From Blasia pusilla (Eukaryota > Marchantiophyta > Marchantiopsida > Blasiales): a DNA stretch of 64,000 nt. The notes beneath the pieces were generated by a model that saw nothing but the letters and a program-made list of their open reading frames with translations, did no database searches and had not been told where the DNA came from. Position 1 is the stretch's first letter. The number at the start of each line of letters is the position of its first letter. Location of the stretch: positions 7,564,001-7,628,000 of the forward strand of contig CM114274.1 of NCBI GenBank assembly GCA_050084515.1. The letters run 5' to 3'. This document shows, in pieces, positions 44,259-55,121 of this stretch. A program made the translations under genes and the position numbers.

Positions 44259-44650
44259 TATGAGAGAACTAGTCGAAATTGGCTTGTAGAGAGCATACTG
44301 CAAAACTTTTCTTTACTAATTGCACTTTCCTACACTGAAATTGCTACTGCATGAACTCAGAATGTCAGAATCAAGCGATTTTGGGTGCGTTGGAAAGCTC
44401 TCGACGAGCTCTAAAAAATTACTAGAACTAGCCTTTGGCATTGTCGTAGACGCTACAGATACACATGGCTAAATTGACCGGGAAAGCCTTTAAAAATGCC
44501 TCCAAAATTTTATCACCGTCAAAGCTCCACCTGAAATCTGCACCCATTGAGCTCTGAATAAAACTTCCTTCTCCCAAACTGAAATTGTGCTTTTTCTTGC
44601 CTCTCTTCTCTCCTAAAACACCCAGACTTTCAAGTGATGTTCTCCTATCG
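44259..44650 (-). other. Copia F 5' region, no clear coding
   Basis: The stretch between the hairpin and the PBS should hold the start of Gag, but no open frame resembles the Gag of copia G. The sequence after the hairpin may be rearranged or derived from another element. Confidence 0.45.
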
Positions 44651-44661
44651 CTCTGATACCA
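44651..44661 (-). promoter_or_regulatory. Primer binding site of copia F (initiator tRNA-Met)
   Basis: On the - strand TGGTATCAGAG follows directly after the LTR terminal CCACA. This is the typical plant initiator methionine tRNA primer site. Confidence 0.9.
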
Positions 44662-44967
44662 TGTGGAAAACTACTAAACAAGCATAATTGATGGAAAACG
44701 GCTCTCTCACACACACATCACCATGGAGAACGAAATTTGCAATGAGAGAATGAGTGGAGGCTGGTCCCCTTCTCAATTATATAGGGTATGTACAAGCAAC
44801 CCTAACCCTAACCTTAGTCTCGAGTTAGACTAACTGTGATTAACTAACCCTAGTTAAGATAATCGCGCTTAATTGACTAACAAAGATTAAGCTTCCCTAC
44901 TTTGTGTGAGTACCAAATGTAGCAGTTCAGCTGTCTCATGAACTTGACTATTACTCAATCTTCAATA
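44662..44967 (-). repeat. 5' LTR of copia F (306 bp)
   Basis: On the - strand it starts TATTGAAGATTGAG and ends CCACA next to the PBS. It matches the 3' LTR pieces at 40121-40346 and 40634-40667. It contains telomere-like CCCTAACCCTAA near 44805. Confidence 0.9.
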
Positions 44968-45225
44968 CTTCTCATATTGGTCAAAGAATTCGTTATGATC
45001 GTGTCTCCCAAACGCAAATTGTCCAATATGTCATCCATCTTTTCCTTCACCTTCCCCATATGTTTCTCAAGTAGGGTGGTGCACAACAAATTGTAACTAG
45101 GACCTGAGTAACCCTTCACCTTTTTTGTTGCCAATATTGCTTCTGTGAAAGCATTCTGCCATACTACGTTGAATGGTATTCCACATTTGTAGAAACACTT
45201 CGCCCACATGTCATTCGCAACTTGT
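44968..45225 (-). pseudogene. hAT-like transposase relic (DUF659 type)
   Basis: The frame 45209-44955 reads WAKCFYKCGIPFNVVWQNAF and then YSGPSYNLLCTTLLEK. This resembles the start of the DUF659/hAT-like domain of plant zinc-finger transposases, where a small 'yyxxGIPFNVxxxxxF' block and a 'GPSYxxLRxxLL' block are conserved. Only this small piece is present, between copia F and copia G. Confidence 0.7.
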
Positions 45226-45230
45226 ATTAA

Positions 45231-46608
45231 TTAATTCTTTTTCCCATAACTACTTCTCCCTTGAATGGGCTCTGAATGAAATACTCTATAATCTTTGAAG
45301 ATTATATATCCAATTATTTTATGCCACATATTTAGATCTATGACTTGTTGACCGATTTGCCCATACATTGATGTTTGAATCTCTAGCATAGAAACATCTA
45401 ATTTGAACATTCTGCCAGATCTAGTTCCTTTGACTATCGTAGTCTGGTCATCTATTGTTTTAATGAAACAACCATCAGCGTTAAACTTCACTTGATAACC
45501 CTGTTCTACTATGTGTCCTACAGAGATCAGATTTCTTGCAATGGTAGGAACATAGAGAACATTTCCAAGAGCACAAAGATCATCTGATGCTATTGGAACT
45601 TTACCGGCATGCGTGATATGATCTTGAGTGTCATCTCCTTTGAGCACAATTGCACGATCTTTCATTGGCTCCAAACTACTAAACCATTTAGCTTGTGAGG
45701 TCATGTGATTTGATGCACCAGAGTCAATATACCAATCTATTGTCGAGTCTTTCTTGATCGTTGCTCCCATATGATGAGTCATGACCAAGAGATGCTCTGT
45801 TCGTGAATGTTGTTGTTCTTGGTACTGTTCTTGGTGTTGTTGCTCCCCATAGTGTTGTTGCTGTAAGGCTCCTGTTCTCATATCTGCCTTCTTCTTGAAG
45901 CAGAACTTTGCATAGTGACCCTTTATCCCACAGTAATTGCAAGATCCAGGGATCCTCTACTGCTGACCTCGACCCCAACGGTTTCCACCATCACCACCTT
46001 GTAATTGTGTGTGGTATTGGTTCGTAGTTGATTGAGTGACGTTACATTGAGTGCCTCTTCCTCCATATGCTTGATATCCACCACGACCACGGAAGTTTCT
46101 GCCACAATCCCTGCCTCTATTTGATCCATAACCTGCAAATAGCGCACTCTCTTGCAAACTAGACGAGCTACCGCTGCCTATTGGGCGCATCTCTTCAGTG
46201 ATCAACAGAGAAACTTACTCTAGAAAGGTTGGATACTTCTCTCTCACAGAGATAGAGGTCTCAAAGAAATTGTAATCCTTTGAAGAGTGAATAAAATCAT
46301 ATCATCATCTTCTACCGTCACTCCAACGCTATTCAACTGATCAACAATATGTCTGATACTCAAAATATAATCATTGATGCTCTACAATCCTTTCCTCACT
46401 ACGTTCAATTATTGTTTCAATTGAAGCTTTCTAGCCTTTGCAGATGTCATGAACAACTTTTCCAATGCATCCCAGGCCTACTTCCGAGTATCAACATCTT
46501 GAATGTGACCTATCATTGGCGAATTGATCGTTATTGAAATGTAGTGGATTACTTGCCTTGCGCGTTTGTTCCAAGCGCGAACATTCAAGTCTGTTGAGTC
46601 ATCTTCTG
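45231..46608 (-). mobile_element. Ty1/copia fragment G (Gag-protease)
   Basis: A second copia copy of the same family as F. Frame 45881-45231 carries the protease YIDSGASNHMTSQ and LYVPTIARNLISVGHIVEQG. Frames 46205-45724 carry Gag with a Gly-rich tail and the knuckle (CNYCGIKGHYAKFC-like, split by a stop near 45960). Antisense sequence to about 46600 is decayed Gag. The element is cut at 46609 by the LTR of gypsy E and at 45231 by the hAT relic. Integrase and RT are missing. Confidence 0.85.
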
Positions 46609-47491
46609 TGTCGCGACCCTCATAACCAAAAAACACCAAATAGACGCCAAGCAAAATATCAGAACTCAAGGTTTGCACTTTGGAGAGGCTTTTGGAAAGG
46701 TCTCTTGGACAATTCCAAGAGACGAAATGCGGAACAAAGTTGTGCGTTTCATGCGTTAGTGGTCGCGACCAGGAAACCTAGACCAAACGCGAGCCAAGAC
46801 TTGAGATAAGTTGAGTCTTGGGAGGTTGGTTGCCAAAGAGATGAGAACCAATTTGGAACACGACTAGCGTTTGGGAGAATTTGACTGTGTTTAGGACCAT
46901 AATGTTGAGCTCTAAGATGCGTTTGGGACAAGTAAGGATGCGTTGGAAATATTATCTTGAGACGCTTCCAACGCATCAAAGATCTTTGCAAACGCATAAA
47001 TACACGCTGAGATATTGGCCGAAAATGACTATGAGAGAAATCGGGTTGAGGGCCAATTGGAGAGGCCCGGGTCTCTTTCCCTAAATGTAGGGCCCCCCCG
47101 GAGATCCCCAGAAATACTAGTAAGGGAGGAGTCTCTCTGAGATGTCTCAAAACACGATTCACTTTGTGCGATTCTTGGTGAGGAACTCATTGGATGTCCA
47201 TCGGAAAGTTGGAACTGCCCGGCGCAAAATGCCGTTTCAGGTTCTTCAACCGACGAGAAAATGTGTCCCAAGTCTTTCGAGACTTGCCCGTGTTGTAAAC
47301 CGCGAAACTAGGAAGGTTGAGCTTGATGAGATTCTGAGACGAGAACTCGGAAAGTTAGCCTTCTGATTGATCCAAGACCCGACTAACCAAAGTGCGTGTT
47401 TGGATGCAGATCAGCGTTGAGAGCGTGACCTACTGAACGCACGCTTCCGCAAAAAACAAGATTAACGTTCAAGGAGAGTAGGCACACGACA
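46609..47491 (+). repeat. 5' LTR of gypsy E (883 bp)
   Basis: It starts TGTCGCGACCC, a common start of plant Ty3/gypsy LTRs, and ends GACA two bases before the PBS. The ORFs in it on both strands are not genes. Confidence 0.8.
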
Positions 47492-47493
47492 TG

Positions 47494-47505
47494 TGGTATC
47501 AGAGC
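47494..47505 (+). promoter_or_regulatory. Primer binding site of gypsy E (initiator tRNA-Met)
   Basis: TGGTATCAGAGC sits two bases after the LTR end, as in most plant LTR retrotransposons. Confidence 0.92.
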
Positions 47506-47551
47506 TTATCCCTGATGAGCGTGAACTTGGGGTCGTAGAAGATCTGGACAT

Positions 47552-48620
47552 TTGGGGAGAACTCAAGGTAGCCGCAAGACCGCGATGCCTGAGGAGGAGC
47601 GCAAGAGGCGAGGAGGAGATCTAAGAAAGCGAAGACTCGCAAATGGCGACCAAGGGCAAAGAACCAAGGAAACCGCGAGTCAAAGCAAAAAATCCGAGAG
47701 ACGAATCAATGACGGACCGAGAGCCAGAGGTGGAAATTGCGACTCCCGAAGTGCCGAGTCCCAGACATGAGGATGTTCCAACCAAAAATCTTTCCGAGTG
47801 ACCTTCGGTTCCAAACTCAAACGATCCTACCTTTTATATCCAAATGATGGGATTGATGAAGGTGATGGCCGACCAGATGGCCGAATAGAGAAAGGTGATA
47901 ATGGAATTCAAGTCAAATGGTACCTCTAGTTCCGGCAAGAAGCTTTGTAAGAAAAATTTGCCAACGCCATTCACACGAATGGGGCGTTCGCGGAAAGTGA
48001 GCGAGTTTCTAACAGAACTCAAACTTTATTTGGAAGAAAAAGGCAGATGAATAAGACAAGGTGACTATAGCGCTCACGTTTCTGAAGGATCACGCTCTCC
48101 ACTGGTAGACAGCTCATCGTAAAGAACATCTAGGCCGTGGGAAAACGTTGAGTTGGGAAGATTTCAAGGAGGTGATTGGGAACCGATTCACTCCTGAATA
48201 TCAGGAGTATCGCGATGGCATGGAGGTTGTGAGGTTGTGCCAGAGCGAATCCCTTGGCGCTTATGTGCGAGAGTTTAGTGCACTCATGAGTGCACTTTCC
48301 ACGGATGAACATACGAAAAAGGTGATCTTCTTAAGTGGACACAAATCGAGCGCCGAAAAGGCCCTCTTTCGTATGCCTCACATCCCAGAGACGGGCGCGG
48401 ATCTTCTAAGGCTAGCAGCATGGACTGGGGACGATGAAGTCCAATACCAAAAACCCTTTGAGCCAAATTTTTTTCTAAGTTACCGAAAAACAAAGGGATA
48501 TCCAAGAGGGTTTGGAATGGGGGTGAGCGCGACCACGGAGGGTCTCTTGCCCCAGCAGCAAAATGTGTGGAACTCAATGCGAAGCCAAGAGGGCCGCCGT
48601 TCATGAAGTCAACGAATGCC
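47552..48620 (+). pseudogene. Gag of gypsy E
   Basis: The N-terminal part (47552-47770) is a Lys/Arg-rich frame. The capsid block follows near 48080-48330: LSWEDFKEVIGNRFTPEYQE at 48148, then LGAYVREFSALMSAL. The frame is broken between 47770 and 48148 and again near 48600. Confidence 0.8.
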
Positions 48621-48929
48621 AAAGTGATTTGCTACAACTACGGTGAACCCGGGCATATGGCTAAGGAATGTGTTAGGCCCAAGGTTAGTAAACCGAGTAT
48701 GATTGCGTTTGCTGCTAAGCACTTATCGGCGGGGGATCTAGATACATCTCTCCAAATCACCAAGAGAATGCCCAATTTGGTTTACCTAGGATCCAGGATT
48801 GCTAATCGTGATGTGATGTTGCTCGTTGATACAGGTGCTTCGTACTCATTCTTGAGTCCAAGAATCGTGAAAACGTTGGGATTGCCAACCACCAAGGCGG
48901 ATGAACCCATTAGGGTAGGATTCGCATGA
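48567..48929 (+). CDS. Zinc knuckle and protease of gypsy E
   Basis: The knuckle CYNYGEPGHMAKEC has one cysteine changed to tyrosine (normally CYNCG). The protease active site is VDTGASYSFLSPRIV. The frame stops at 48929 (TGA), shortly after VGFA, and the next segment continues in frame +3 from about 48972. Confidence 0.88.
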   Translation: MELNAKPRGPPFMKSTNAKVICYNYGEPGHMAKECVRPKVSKPSMIAFAAKHLSAGDLDTSLQITKRMPNLVYLGSRIANRDVMLLVDTGASYSFLSPRIVKTLGLPTTKADEPIRVGFA

Positions 48930-48971
48930 GGCAAGTCTCACCATACCTCTGATCTAGTTTTAGGGCTAGTT

Positions 48972-50534
48972 GTGGGATGCGGAGTATTTGAGTTGAAGGA
49001 GAATTTCACAGTTTGCAACATGAACAGAATCGACGGAGTCTTGGGGAACACATTATTGGATACGTTTGAGGTGGAACTTAGGCGAAGATCTTTAAGGTTA
49101 AGCGTCTTGGTTAACGGCAAACGGACGGACGTTAGATTGGTTTGTGAGGTTCCTAGAAAGACAGAGTTGGTGAACGCCATCATGAGAACGAGTTTGGCCG
49201 AGTTAGAGGAAGGATTCCTTTGCTTGATGAGACAAGTAGAGGATGATGCAAGCACGAGACGCAGAGATCAGAACTCAGCTTCAAGGGGAATCCCTAAAAT
49301 ACTCAAGAGAGTTGTGAAAGAATTTGGAGATGTGATGACTAAGGAGCTTCCGATTGAGTTGCCACCACATAGGGCGGTTGATCATAAGATTGAGGTGATA
49401 CCCGGATCTCAACCACCTTCAAAGGCTTCATATAGGTTGAATCCATAGGAACTTTCTGAGTTGAAGAAAAAGTTGGGTGAACTCCTAGAGAGGGGTTACA
49501 TCCGAACTAGCAAGTCACCTTATGGGGTGCCCGTCCTCTTTGTGAAGAAGAAGGATGGGAAGTTGAGACTCTGTGTTGATTACTAGGCGCTGAATAAAGT
49601 GACGGTAAGGAACAACTATCCTCTCCCAAGGATGGATGATCTCTTTGATCGATTGTCGGGTGCCAAGTATTTCAGCCGGATTGACTTGAAATCAGGATAT
49701 TATGAGATTCAGATTGCCAAAGCGGATGTAGAGAAGATTGCATGTAGAACGAAATATAGTTCGTTCGAGTTTGTGGTTATGCCTTTCGGTCTTTGTAATG
49801 CACCTCCGACGTTCATCACTTTGATGAACTCCATCTTTCATAAGGAGACGGATGAGTTTGTGATCTTCTACATTGATGACATACTCATCTATTCGAAAAC
49901 ACTAGAGGAGCACGCTCAACATTTGAAGACGGTGTTTGAGAAACTCATGGCGAACAAGCTGTATGCAAATGCCGATAAGAGTGAGTTTGGTTTGATGAAG
50001 ATCAAGTTCTTGGGGCATGTGGTTAGCGCAGATGGAGTGAGTCCAGACATGGAGAAGGTAAGCGCAATTGCTGAATGGGAACCGCCTTCCATTGTGAAGG
50101 GGATGAGGAGGTTCATCGGAGCGGTCCAATTTTACCGGACATACGTGAAGAAATTTTCGGGAATAATGAAACCTTTCATGGATTGGACTGCAAAGTTTTC
50201 CAACACTACATGGACCGAGGAAGTGGATAAAGCGTTGAATCGAGTCAAAGAGATCCTCTCGCAGGAACCAGTTCTAAAGCTGCCAGAGTTTGACCAACTG
50301 TTCGAGGTGCACACGGATGCTAGTGATTTTGCGATTGCAAGAATGTTGGTGCAAAAAGGAAGACCTAAAGCATATGAGAGAAAGAAGCTTAGCGACACCG
50401 AAAGGAGATGGCCCACTCATGAGAAAGAGTTGTTCGCGGTGGTTCACTGCTTGAGGAAGTGGCGTCACTATCTGGGACTTCACAAGACTCGAGTATTCAC
50501 CAATAACATATCGCTCAAGTATTTTGAGACCTAG
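48972..50534 (+). pseudogene. Protease end, reverse transcriptase and RNase H of gypsy E
   Basis: 48972-49448 carries the protease-RT linker and the DVMTKELPIELPPHRAVDHKI block that precedes Ty3/gypsy RT. After a TAG the RT reads [16 protein letters not shown] and [17 protein letters not shown], a second TAG, then FSRIDLKSGYYEIQI (first Asp), MPFGLCNAPPTF and FYIDDILIYS (Asp-Asp). RNase H shows FEVHTDASDFA and THEKELFAVVHCLRKWRHYL. It ends at 50534 in TNNISLKYFET where TDHxSLKY is usual, so one RNase H position is changed. Integrase does not follow. Confidence 0.92.
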
Positions 50535-50590
50535 GATCGCGTAACACCAAAGCAACTTCGATGGCATGATACCTTGGCGTTGACAAATGT

Positions 50591-50960
50591 GGAGCTATGT
50601 ACTAGAAATACACTAGATTCACCTCTACTCTAAAGCAACCAGATGCTCATACCTGCTTTGATACTGTATTTGTACCATAACTCCTTTGGTTCTTTGCCTC
50701 CTCATGCACCTGCGCCTTAGTAGGGGTTTTTCCCTTCTCTTTTCTCTACAACACATGTAACATCGACCAAGTTCAGTCTACCAAACACCAATTTCCAAAC
50801 TATATGCATGGTGGTAATAGAAATTAAAGATGAGTCCTTCAATATTATTCATACCTGGCGTTCTGCAATTGGTGCATTCCCTTTTCTTCCTGCAGGGTTT
50901 GGATTGGTCACTGTTGCTCATGCTTTGGATATCTGCTCACTCTTTGTCTTTGCACTCTCG
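50591..50960. other. Non-coding gap between gypsy E and the transposase relic
   Basis: No recognisable coding sequence or element end is seen here. The junction at about 50590 is a truncation, not an LTR end. Confidence 0.4.
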
Positions 50961-52508
50961 CTCATGAAGTGCGTAAGTAATCTCCCCCATTGGTTGGGTC
51001 TACATGAGGTGATGGGGCCACTTTCTTGCCTCCTCCAGCTTCTTTCCATGTCTGACGCAATCTAAATCTCTCCGTCTTGAGTATTCGTTGTGCATATTCC
51101 TCCAAACATGGAACAGCCACTCCATTGCCATTGTTTCCAACATACTCCCATCTAGCAGATATATCACTCAACACCAAATTCCAATCCCCTGAGTGTTGGT
51201 CTGAAAAATTCACAATGGAGATGTCAAGCCATCGCAACACCTTGGCTCTAAAATCTGCATGCTACCTATTCTCTCCTTCTGAAGTTGTGGTGATCCAACC
51301 AGAGTTGTTCACACCCATTTTTCCGACTTTCACCCCCTCGCCTTGCACAGTGCTCCCAATCACTGAGTTTGGTGTGTATGTTGTCCCTACGCTTGCGCGT
51401 CGCAAGCCTAGAGTCATATAGTTTGCTGCACACATGAATATCTTCAGTCAAGACTGCTGCCCACTGAGGAAGTCTTTATGCCTACAAACAGAAGCTATGC
51501 ATCGATGTCAGGTCACTTACTAATTAGTGAAAACACGAGGAAGAAATTCTCCAAATAGGGATGATACTTCTTTATATATATGTGACTTGCTATTACCTGT
51601 AGCCTTTGTCATTTGCACTCCTTGAGTGGATCCTAGTCCCAACCATTGAGGTTATCCATACATTTCTGGAGTGCTATTATTGAGTCCATAAAGGTATTGG
51701 CTACTTCCAAACCGATCTTGACTATTTGGCACCGCATGATAGGGTCCCTTGGTGTAGTTGGAGAATCCACCCTACATAGAGTCTACATATGACATATATG
51801 TCAGTGTAGTATAGACACATCACACAACCTTCCCACCATCATCCTATGATGTATAATGAAAGAGAAATTTGAGATGCAAATTGATAGATTCGTACTATTC
51901 CACCCTTGCCCCGTTGGACAATATCCACCGTATAACAAACTTCGCTTGGAGTTCTGTGCATAGGGTCTATCTCTACCGCATTGAGACATGCTTGCCTGTC
52001 CCTCTCCACTATATTGTACATCCACTTGTTGTTTGAGAGGAATACAACTTTCAGATACACGCCTGGGTGCAACATCCCTTGCCCAAGTAGCTTGCCCCCC
52101 AACTTTCCTTTTCTGCCAATGCAATGCAATCCACCAATTAGAGATAATTTCTTTCAAATGCCACTTATCTTGAAACACGATTGTATACACACATCTTGTC
52201 TAATTGATATGAAAAATTACGTGCTTCTTCTTTCCCCCAATAGTTGATGGACAGGGCTTCTTAGGAGTCGGAAGCTCATCTGAGCCTGATTGATCCTCTT
52301 CACCAAAGTCTACAACAAACTGTGGATCACAAGCGGGAGATTCTTCACCTCCGGTCTGAGCATCAATGTCATCAGTAGATTCTGCCATCGCTCCCAATAC
52401 CTTTCCAAGCAATCGAGAGCTCCTCCGCTTCGGTCCAAGATGGAGAGACTCCCTCTTTGCAGGTCGTGGGGCATGTACTTGCTTAGAACAAGCCTCCGCG
52501 CTGCACAT
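50961..52508 (-). pseudogene. CACTA/PF03004-like plant transposase relic
   Basis: The frame 51240-50962 reads WEYVGNNGNGVAVPCLEEYA, then RFRLRQTWKEAGG and SPHVDPTNGGDYLRTS. The RxRxxxTWxxAGG...PxxVDPxxW layout is that of the plant transposase family (Ptta/En/Spm, PF03004) found with CACTA elements. Upstream on the same strand, 52508-52200 is an open charged frame with PKRRSSRLLGKVLG and PTPKKPCPSTIGGKKK, possibly its N-terminal part. The middle (52190-51250) is open in places but not recognisable. It truncates the protease of element D at about 52510. Confidence 0.55.
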
Positions 52509-52509
52509 G

Positions 52510-53529
52510 AGGACGAGTTTTCAAGAAACGTGGTCAGAGACTCGCCTCGTGATCGACCACCTTGTCTCGCAAATTGCACGGGTAATTGACTCATCCGACC
52601 GTCACCTGACCGCCATCTTGGCCGATAAGCAACGGTCTCCTCCCAGAAGTCAAGGATGAATCCTAGGGGATATAACATTGTACTCCCCACCAACACATCG
52701 TACGACTCAGCTGGTATCGTAATCGCACGTGTGCGCACCATAGCACTATCCGTCGCATGCTCTGGCTGGACTCTCACAACAATCTCCTGTCGAGTCATAT
52801 ACTGAGTCGGTGATACGCCCCCAATCGAGGTCTGTATCTGGAAGAGACAAGGCTCAATGTCGGCCTCCCGTAACCCCAACGCTAAACACGCCGCCTTCCC
52901 TAACATCAAGGGTTGCTCTCCCGAATCAAGTAGGACGCGCTGCGGGTGGTATACTCTCCCCGTCGGACTAACCAAGCAAAATACTCGAGCTCGGTTATCC
53001 AATAATACTACTCCAGGTGTCACCACTGCTCGCTCTATGGCCGGTCGAGCTGGCATATCTACCAACTTCGCCGCCGCCGCATGCCATGACTCTGTGGGGA
53101 ACGTCCCCAGCACCGGCTCTGAGGGCAAGTCCACCACCTCCTCAACTACCTCTGAACAAGAAGCAGTCATCTCTCCAGGCTCACACAATGTGGCGGCCAA
53201 CCGGAACACCTCAGCTCGTCCAACTCCCAACGTCGCCAACTCTATGGCGGAAAATAGTGGAGTCTGACTCATTCTCGTGGCCACCTCCAACACTATGGTC
53301 GACATTGAATCCACTCGAGCCGGCATAGGAGTTTTCACTCCAACTCCTCATGACGTCGACGTAGGTGCTTGAACTGTAGGCACTGCTGGTCATCGAGGCA
53401 CCATCGATGGTGTGTGTAGTGCCCTTGACAATGTGAATGACTGTGGAACCCTGGCCTGCCGCCCATCGGTCCCCTCTGGTGGGTCAATCTCAACTCCACC
53501 TCTCGATGGCTCGGTGCCTCTCGCAGCAC
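52510..53529 (-). CDS. Aspartic protease region, element D
   Basis: The frame 53338-52510 reads VFCLVSPTGRVYHPQRVLLD and SGEQPLMLGKAACLAL with the DSG active site, then SYDVLVGSTMLYPLGFILDF. The upstream 53529-53335 part is in another frame. It ends in the linker GGRSRGESLTTF, after which the residues belong to the abutting transposase relic. The DNMT that should follow is missing. Confidence 0.85.
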
Positions 53530-53557
53530 CCCGAGTCACCACTGCAGCAGCCTCAAC

Positions 53558-54300
53558 CTAGGCTGCACTACACATAAATCCCATAGTAGCGAGATCCTCA
53601 CCCGGGTCAGGGTAACAGGTACAAGTTGGAGTCACACTAGCTGCTCGCAGCTCCGTGTCTTCCCTAAGCTGCATCATCGTCATGGCAGCAATCCTCTGCT
53701 CCAACAGATCGATGCGTGAGAGAAGTGTCGGCTCTGGTGCTCCTGCTCCATCTCCTCTGGCTGGTGGTGGTCCTCTACCACCACATCCAGGAAGAACTCC
53801 CCGACCTCCTCCAGGACGACCGCCCCCAGGCCCTCGGCCTACCTCTGGACGTGCCCCTCGGCGAAGGTCAAAACATCTATCCCTAGTGTGACCATATGGG
53901 CAATGGTCACACTTGGTGCTATGGTGGGGCCATCCTCTGTGGCTCCTGCGCAATCGGAGGCGCTGGTGGTCCTCTCCCATGCTGTGGGCAGTCTCTCTGC
54001 CTATGGGCCCCTCCACACGTCCAACAAGACCACATCGATCCCTGTTGGGCAATATATGTAGGTACAGGTTGTTGCCTCATAGGCTCACGGTACTCGCCCT
54101 GCTCTCTAGGCACACTGGCCCGCTCCCGTGGTATTGGTGCTCACTGTGGCACCTGTGGGGTCACCGTCGCTAGTGGACCCGTCTACTCTCGAGAAAATCC
54201 AGCGGTCACTACCTGCTCCTCACTCATGTTGAGCTCAATACGCTCAAACAACTCAAAGACCACCTTCAATGTGGGCTTCGCTGTGTGAATTAGCACCGCA
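53558..54300 (-). pseudogene. Gag C-terminal part, knuckle and linker, element D
   Basis: The zinc knuckle CWTCGGAHRQRDC is in frame 54113-53919 (C-x2-C-x3-H-x4-C). A Gly/Pro/Arg-rich linker (frame 54052-53558) holds RGPGGGRPGGGRG-like sequence in the position of the RGG tract of B, followed by LLSRIDLLEQRIAAM, a short helix also seen in B. At least two frame breaks occur. Confidence 0.82.
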
Positions 54301-54449
54301 TCTCGGACTCTCCTCCGTAGTTCTCGGTCCAGAACCCCATTCCAATACTGGACTGACTACGCCTCAGTCACTCCAAACGTAGCAATGATCAACCTCCTCA
54401 TGCGTGTGAATGCCTCTCTCAGACTCTCATCCGATCGTCGCTAAAAATC

Positions 54450-55121
54450 CTATAGACTCTTCAGCTTGTCGGTGCGTAGGCCCGCGTAGCTCTTCCCCAA
54501 CTGTCGGAAGAACTCCACTGTGGGGCTGAAGCTGGGTGGCCCTCTACCACCAAAGGTCTCTGCCACATCGCCTGTCTCACTGCCCTCCTCTCCATCTAGT
54601 CTCCGGGCTGATGGTGTGGGTCTCTCTCCTCTCACAATCCCATCATATGCCTCGCGACCACTAGTGGACACATACCCTAGAGCCCAATACACACTCCAAG
54701 CATCGATCTCTACTGAATATAGTGATCGCAACTCCATGTAGTCATCCATCGGAGGACCCTCCAAGTGCTGGAACAACCCCTTCCATGCCATGAAAGGGTT
54801 GAACCGTGTCGGGGTCCGTATCTCCTGGAAGTCGCACCATGTGTCGAACTCCTGGATAAAATCATCTAAGTCGATGGTGCCCACTGCACCCGAGAAACGA
54901 GGCATCCTCCGATGGCCCATGTTGTCCATCTCCTGCCAAGTACTACTGTCTCTGTCTGTGATCTCGTCACCAGACCCAGTGTCCAGTGATGACGATCTTG
55001 CCTCGGATGGATGTCGAGGGAGCTCCTCACTGGTAACCCCTCGGTATCTCACTCCACTCCGTGTCACACCACTACCACTGCTCGCACTACCCCATTCTTC
55101 CAAACCTTGGAAGAACGCCAT
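54450..55121 (-). CDS. Gag capsid region, element D
   Basis: A 223-residue frame starts MAFFQGLEEWGS at 55121 and carries VTRSGVRYRG, then FSGAVGTIDLDDFIQEFDTW, FMAWKGLFQHLEGPPMDDY and YVSTSGREAYDG. This is the best preserved Gag of the family in the window and gives the reading for the broken Gag of B. It would form the particle shell. The frame ends near 54450 with KSYAGLRTDKLKSL, and the continuation lies in another frame. Confidence 0.88.
   Translation of the reverse strand: MAFFQGLEEWGSASSGSGVTRSGVRYRGVTSEELPRHPSEARSSSLDTGSGDEITDRDSSTWQEMDNMGHRRMPRFSGAVGTIDLDDFIQEFDTWCDFQEIRTPTRFNPFMAWKGLFQHLEGPPMDDYMELRSLYSVEIDAWSVYWALGYVSTSGREAYDGIVRGERPTPSARRLDGEEGSETGDVAETFGGRGPPSFSPTVEFFRQLGKSYAGLRTDKLKSL

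Larger units (their letters stand above)
40121..44967 (-). mobile_element. Ty1/copia element F
   Basis: On the - strand it has 5' LTR 44967-44662, PBS, Gag, protease, integrase, RT, RNase H, PPT (ATTCCCCCTC at about 40667-40676 on the plus strand) and 3' LTR. The order integrase before RT is diagnostic of copia. Stops and frameshifts occur throughout. The 3' LTR is interrupted by a 283-bp piece of a DNMT-gypsy PHD region. Confidence 0.92.
46609..50590 (+). mobile_element. Ty3/gypsy element E (conventional, 3' truncated)
   Basis: On the + strand it has 5' LTR, initiator-Met PBS, Gag with CCHC, protease, RT and RNase H. The integrase and 3' LTR are absent. It inserted into copia G. There are several stops, for example two TAG codons near 49447 and 49585 in the RT. 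Confidence 0.92.

Noticed and set aside
44790-44830. CCCTAACCCTAA runs resembling telomere repeats
   Set aside because: Only two or three units, present at the same place in both LTRs of copia F, so they are part of the LTR and not a telomere remnant.
53017-53328. + strand ORFs across elements C and D (for example 53017-53328, 62524-63129, 63388-63882)
   Set aside because: They are antisense shadows of the protease and Gag linker of the DNMT-gypsy elements.
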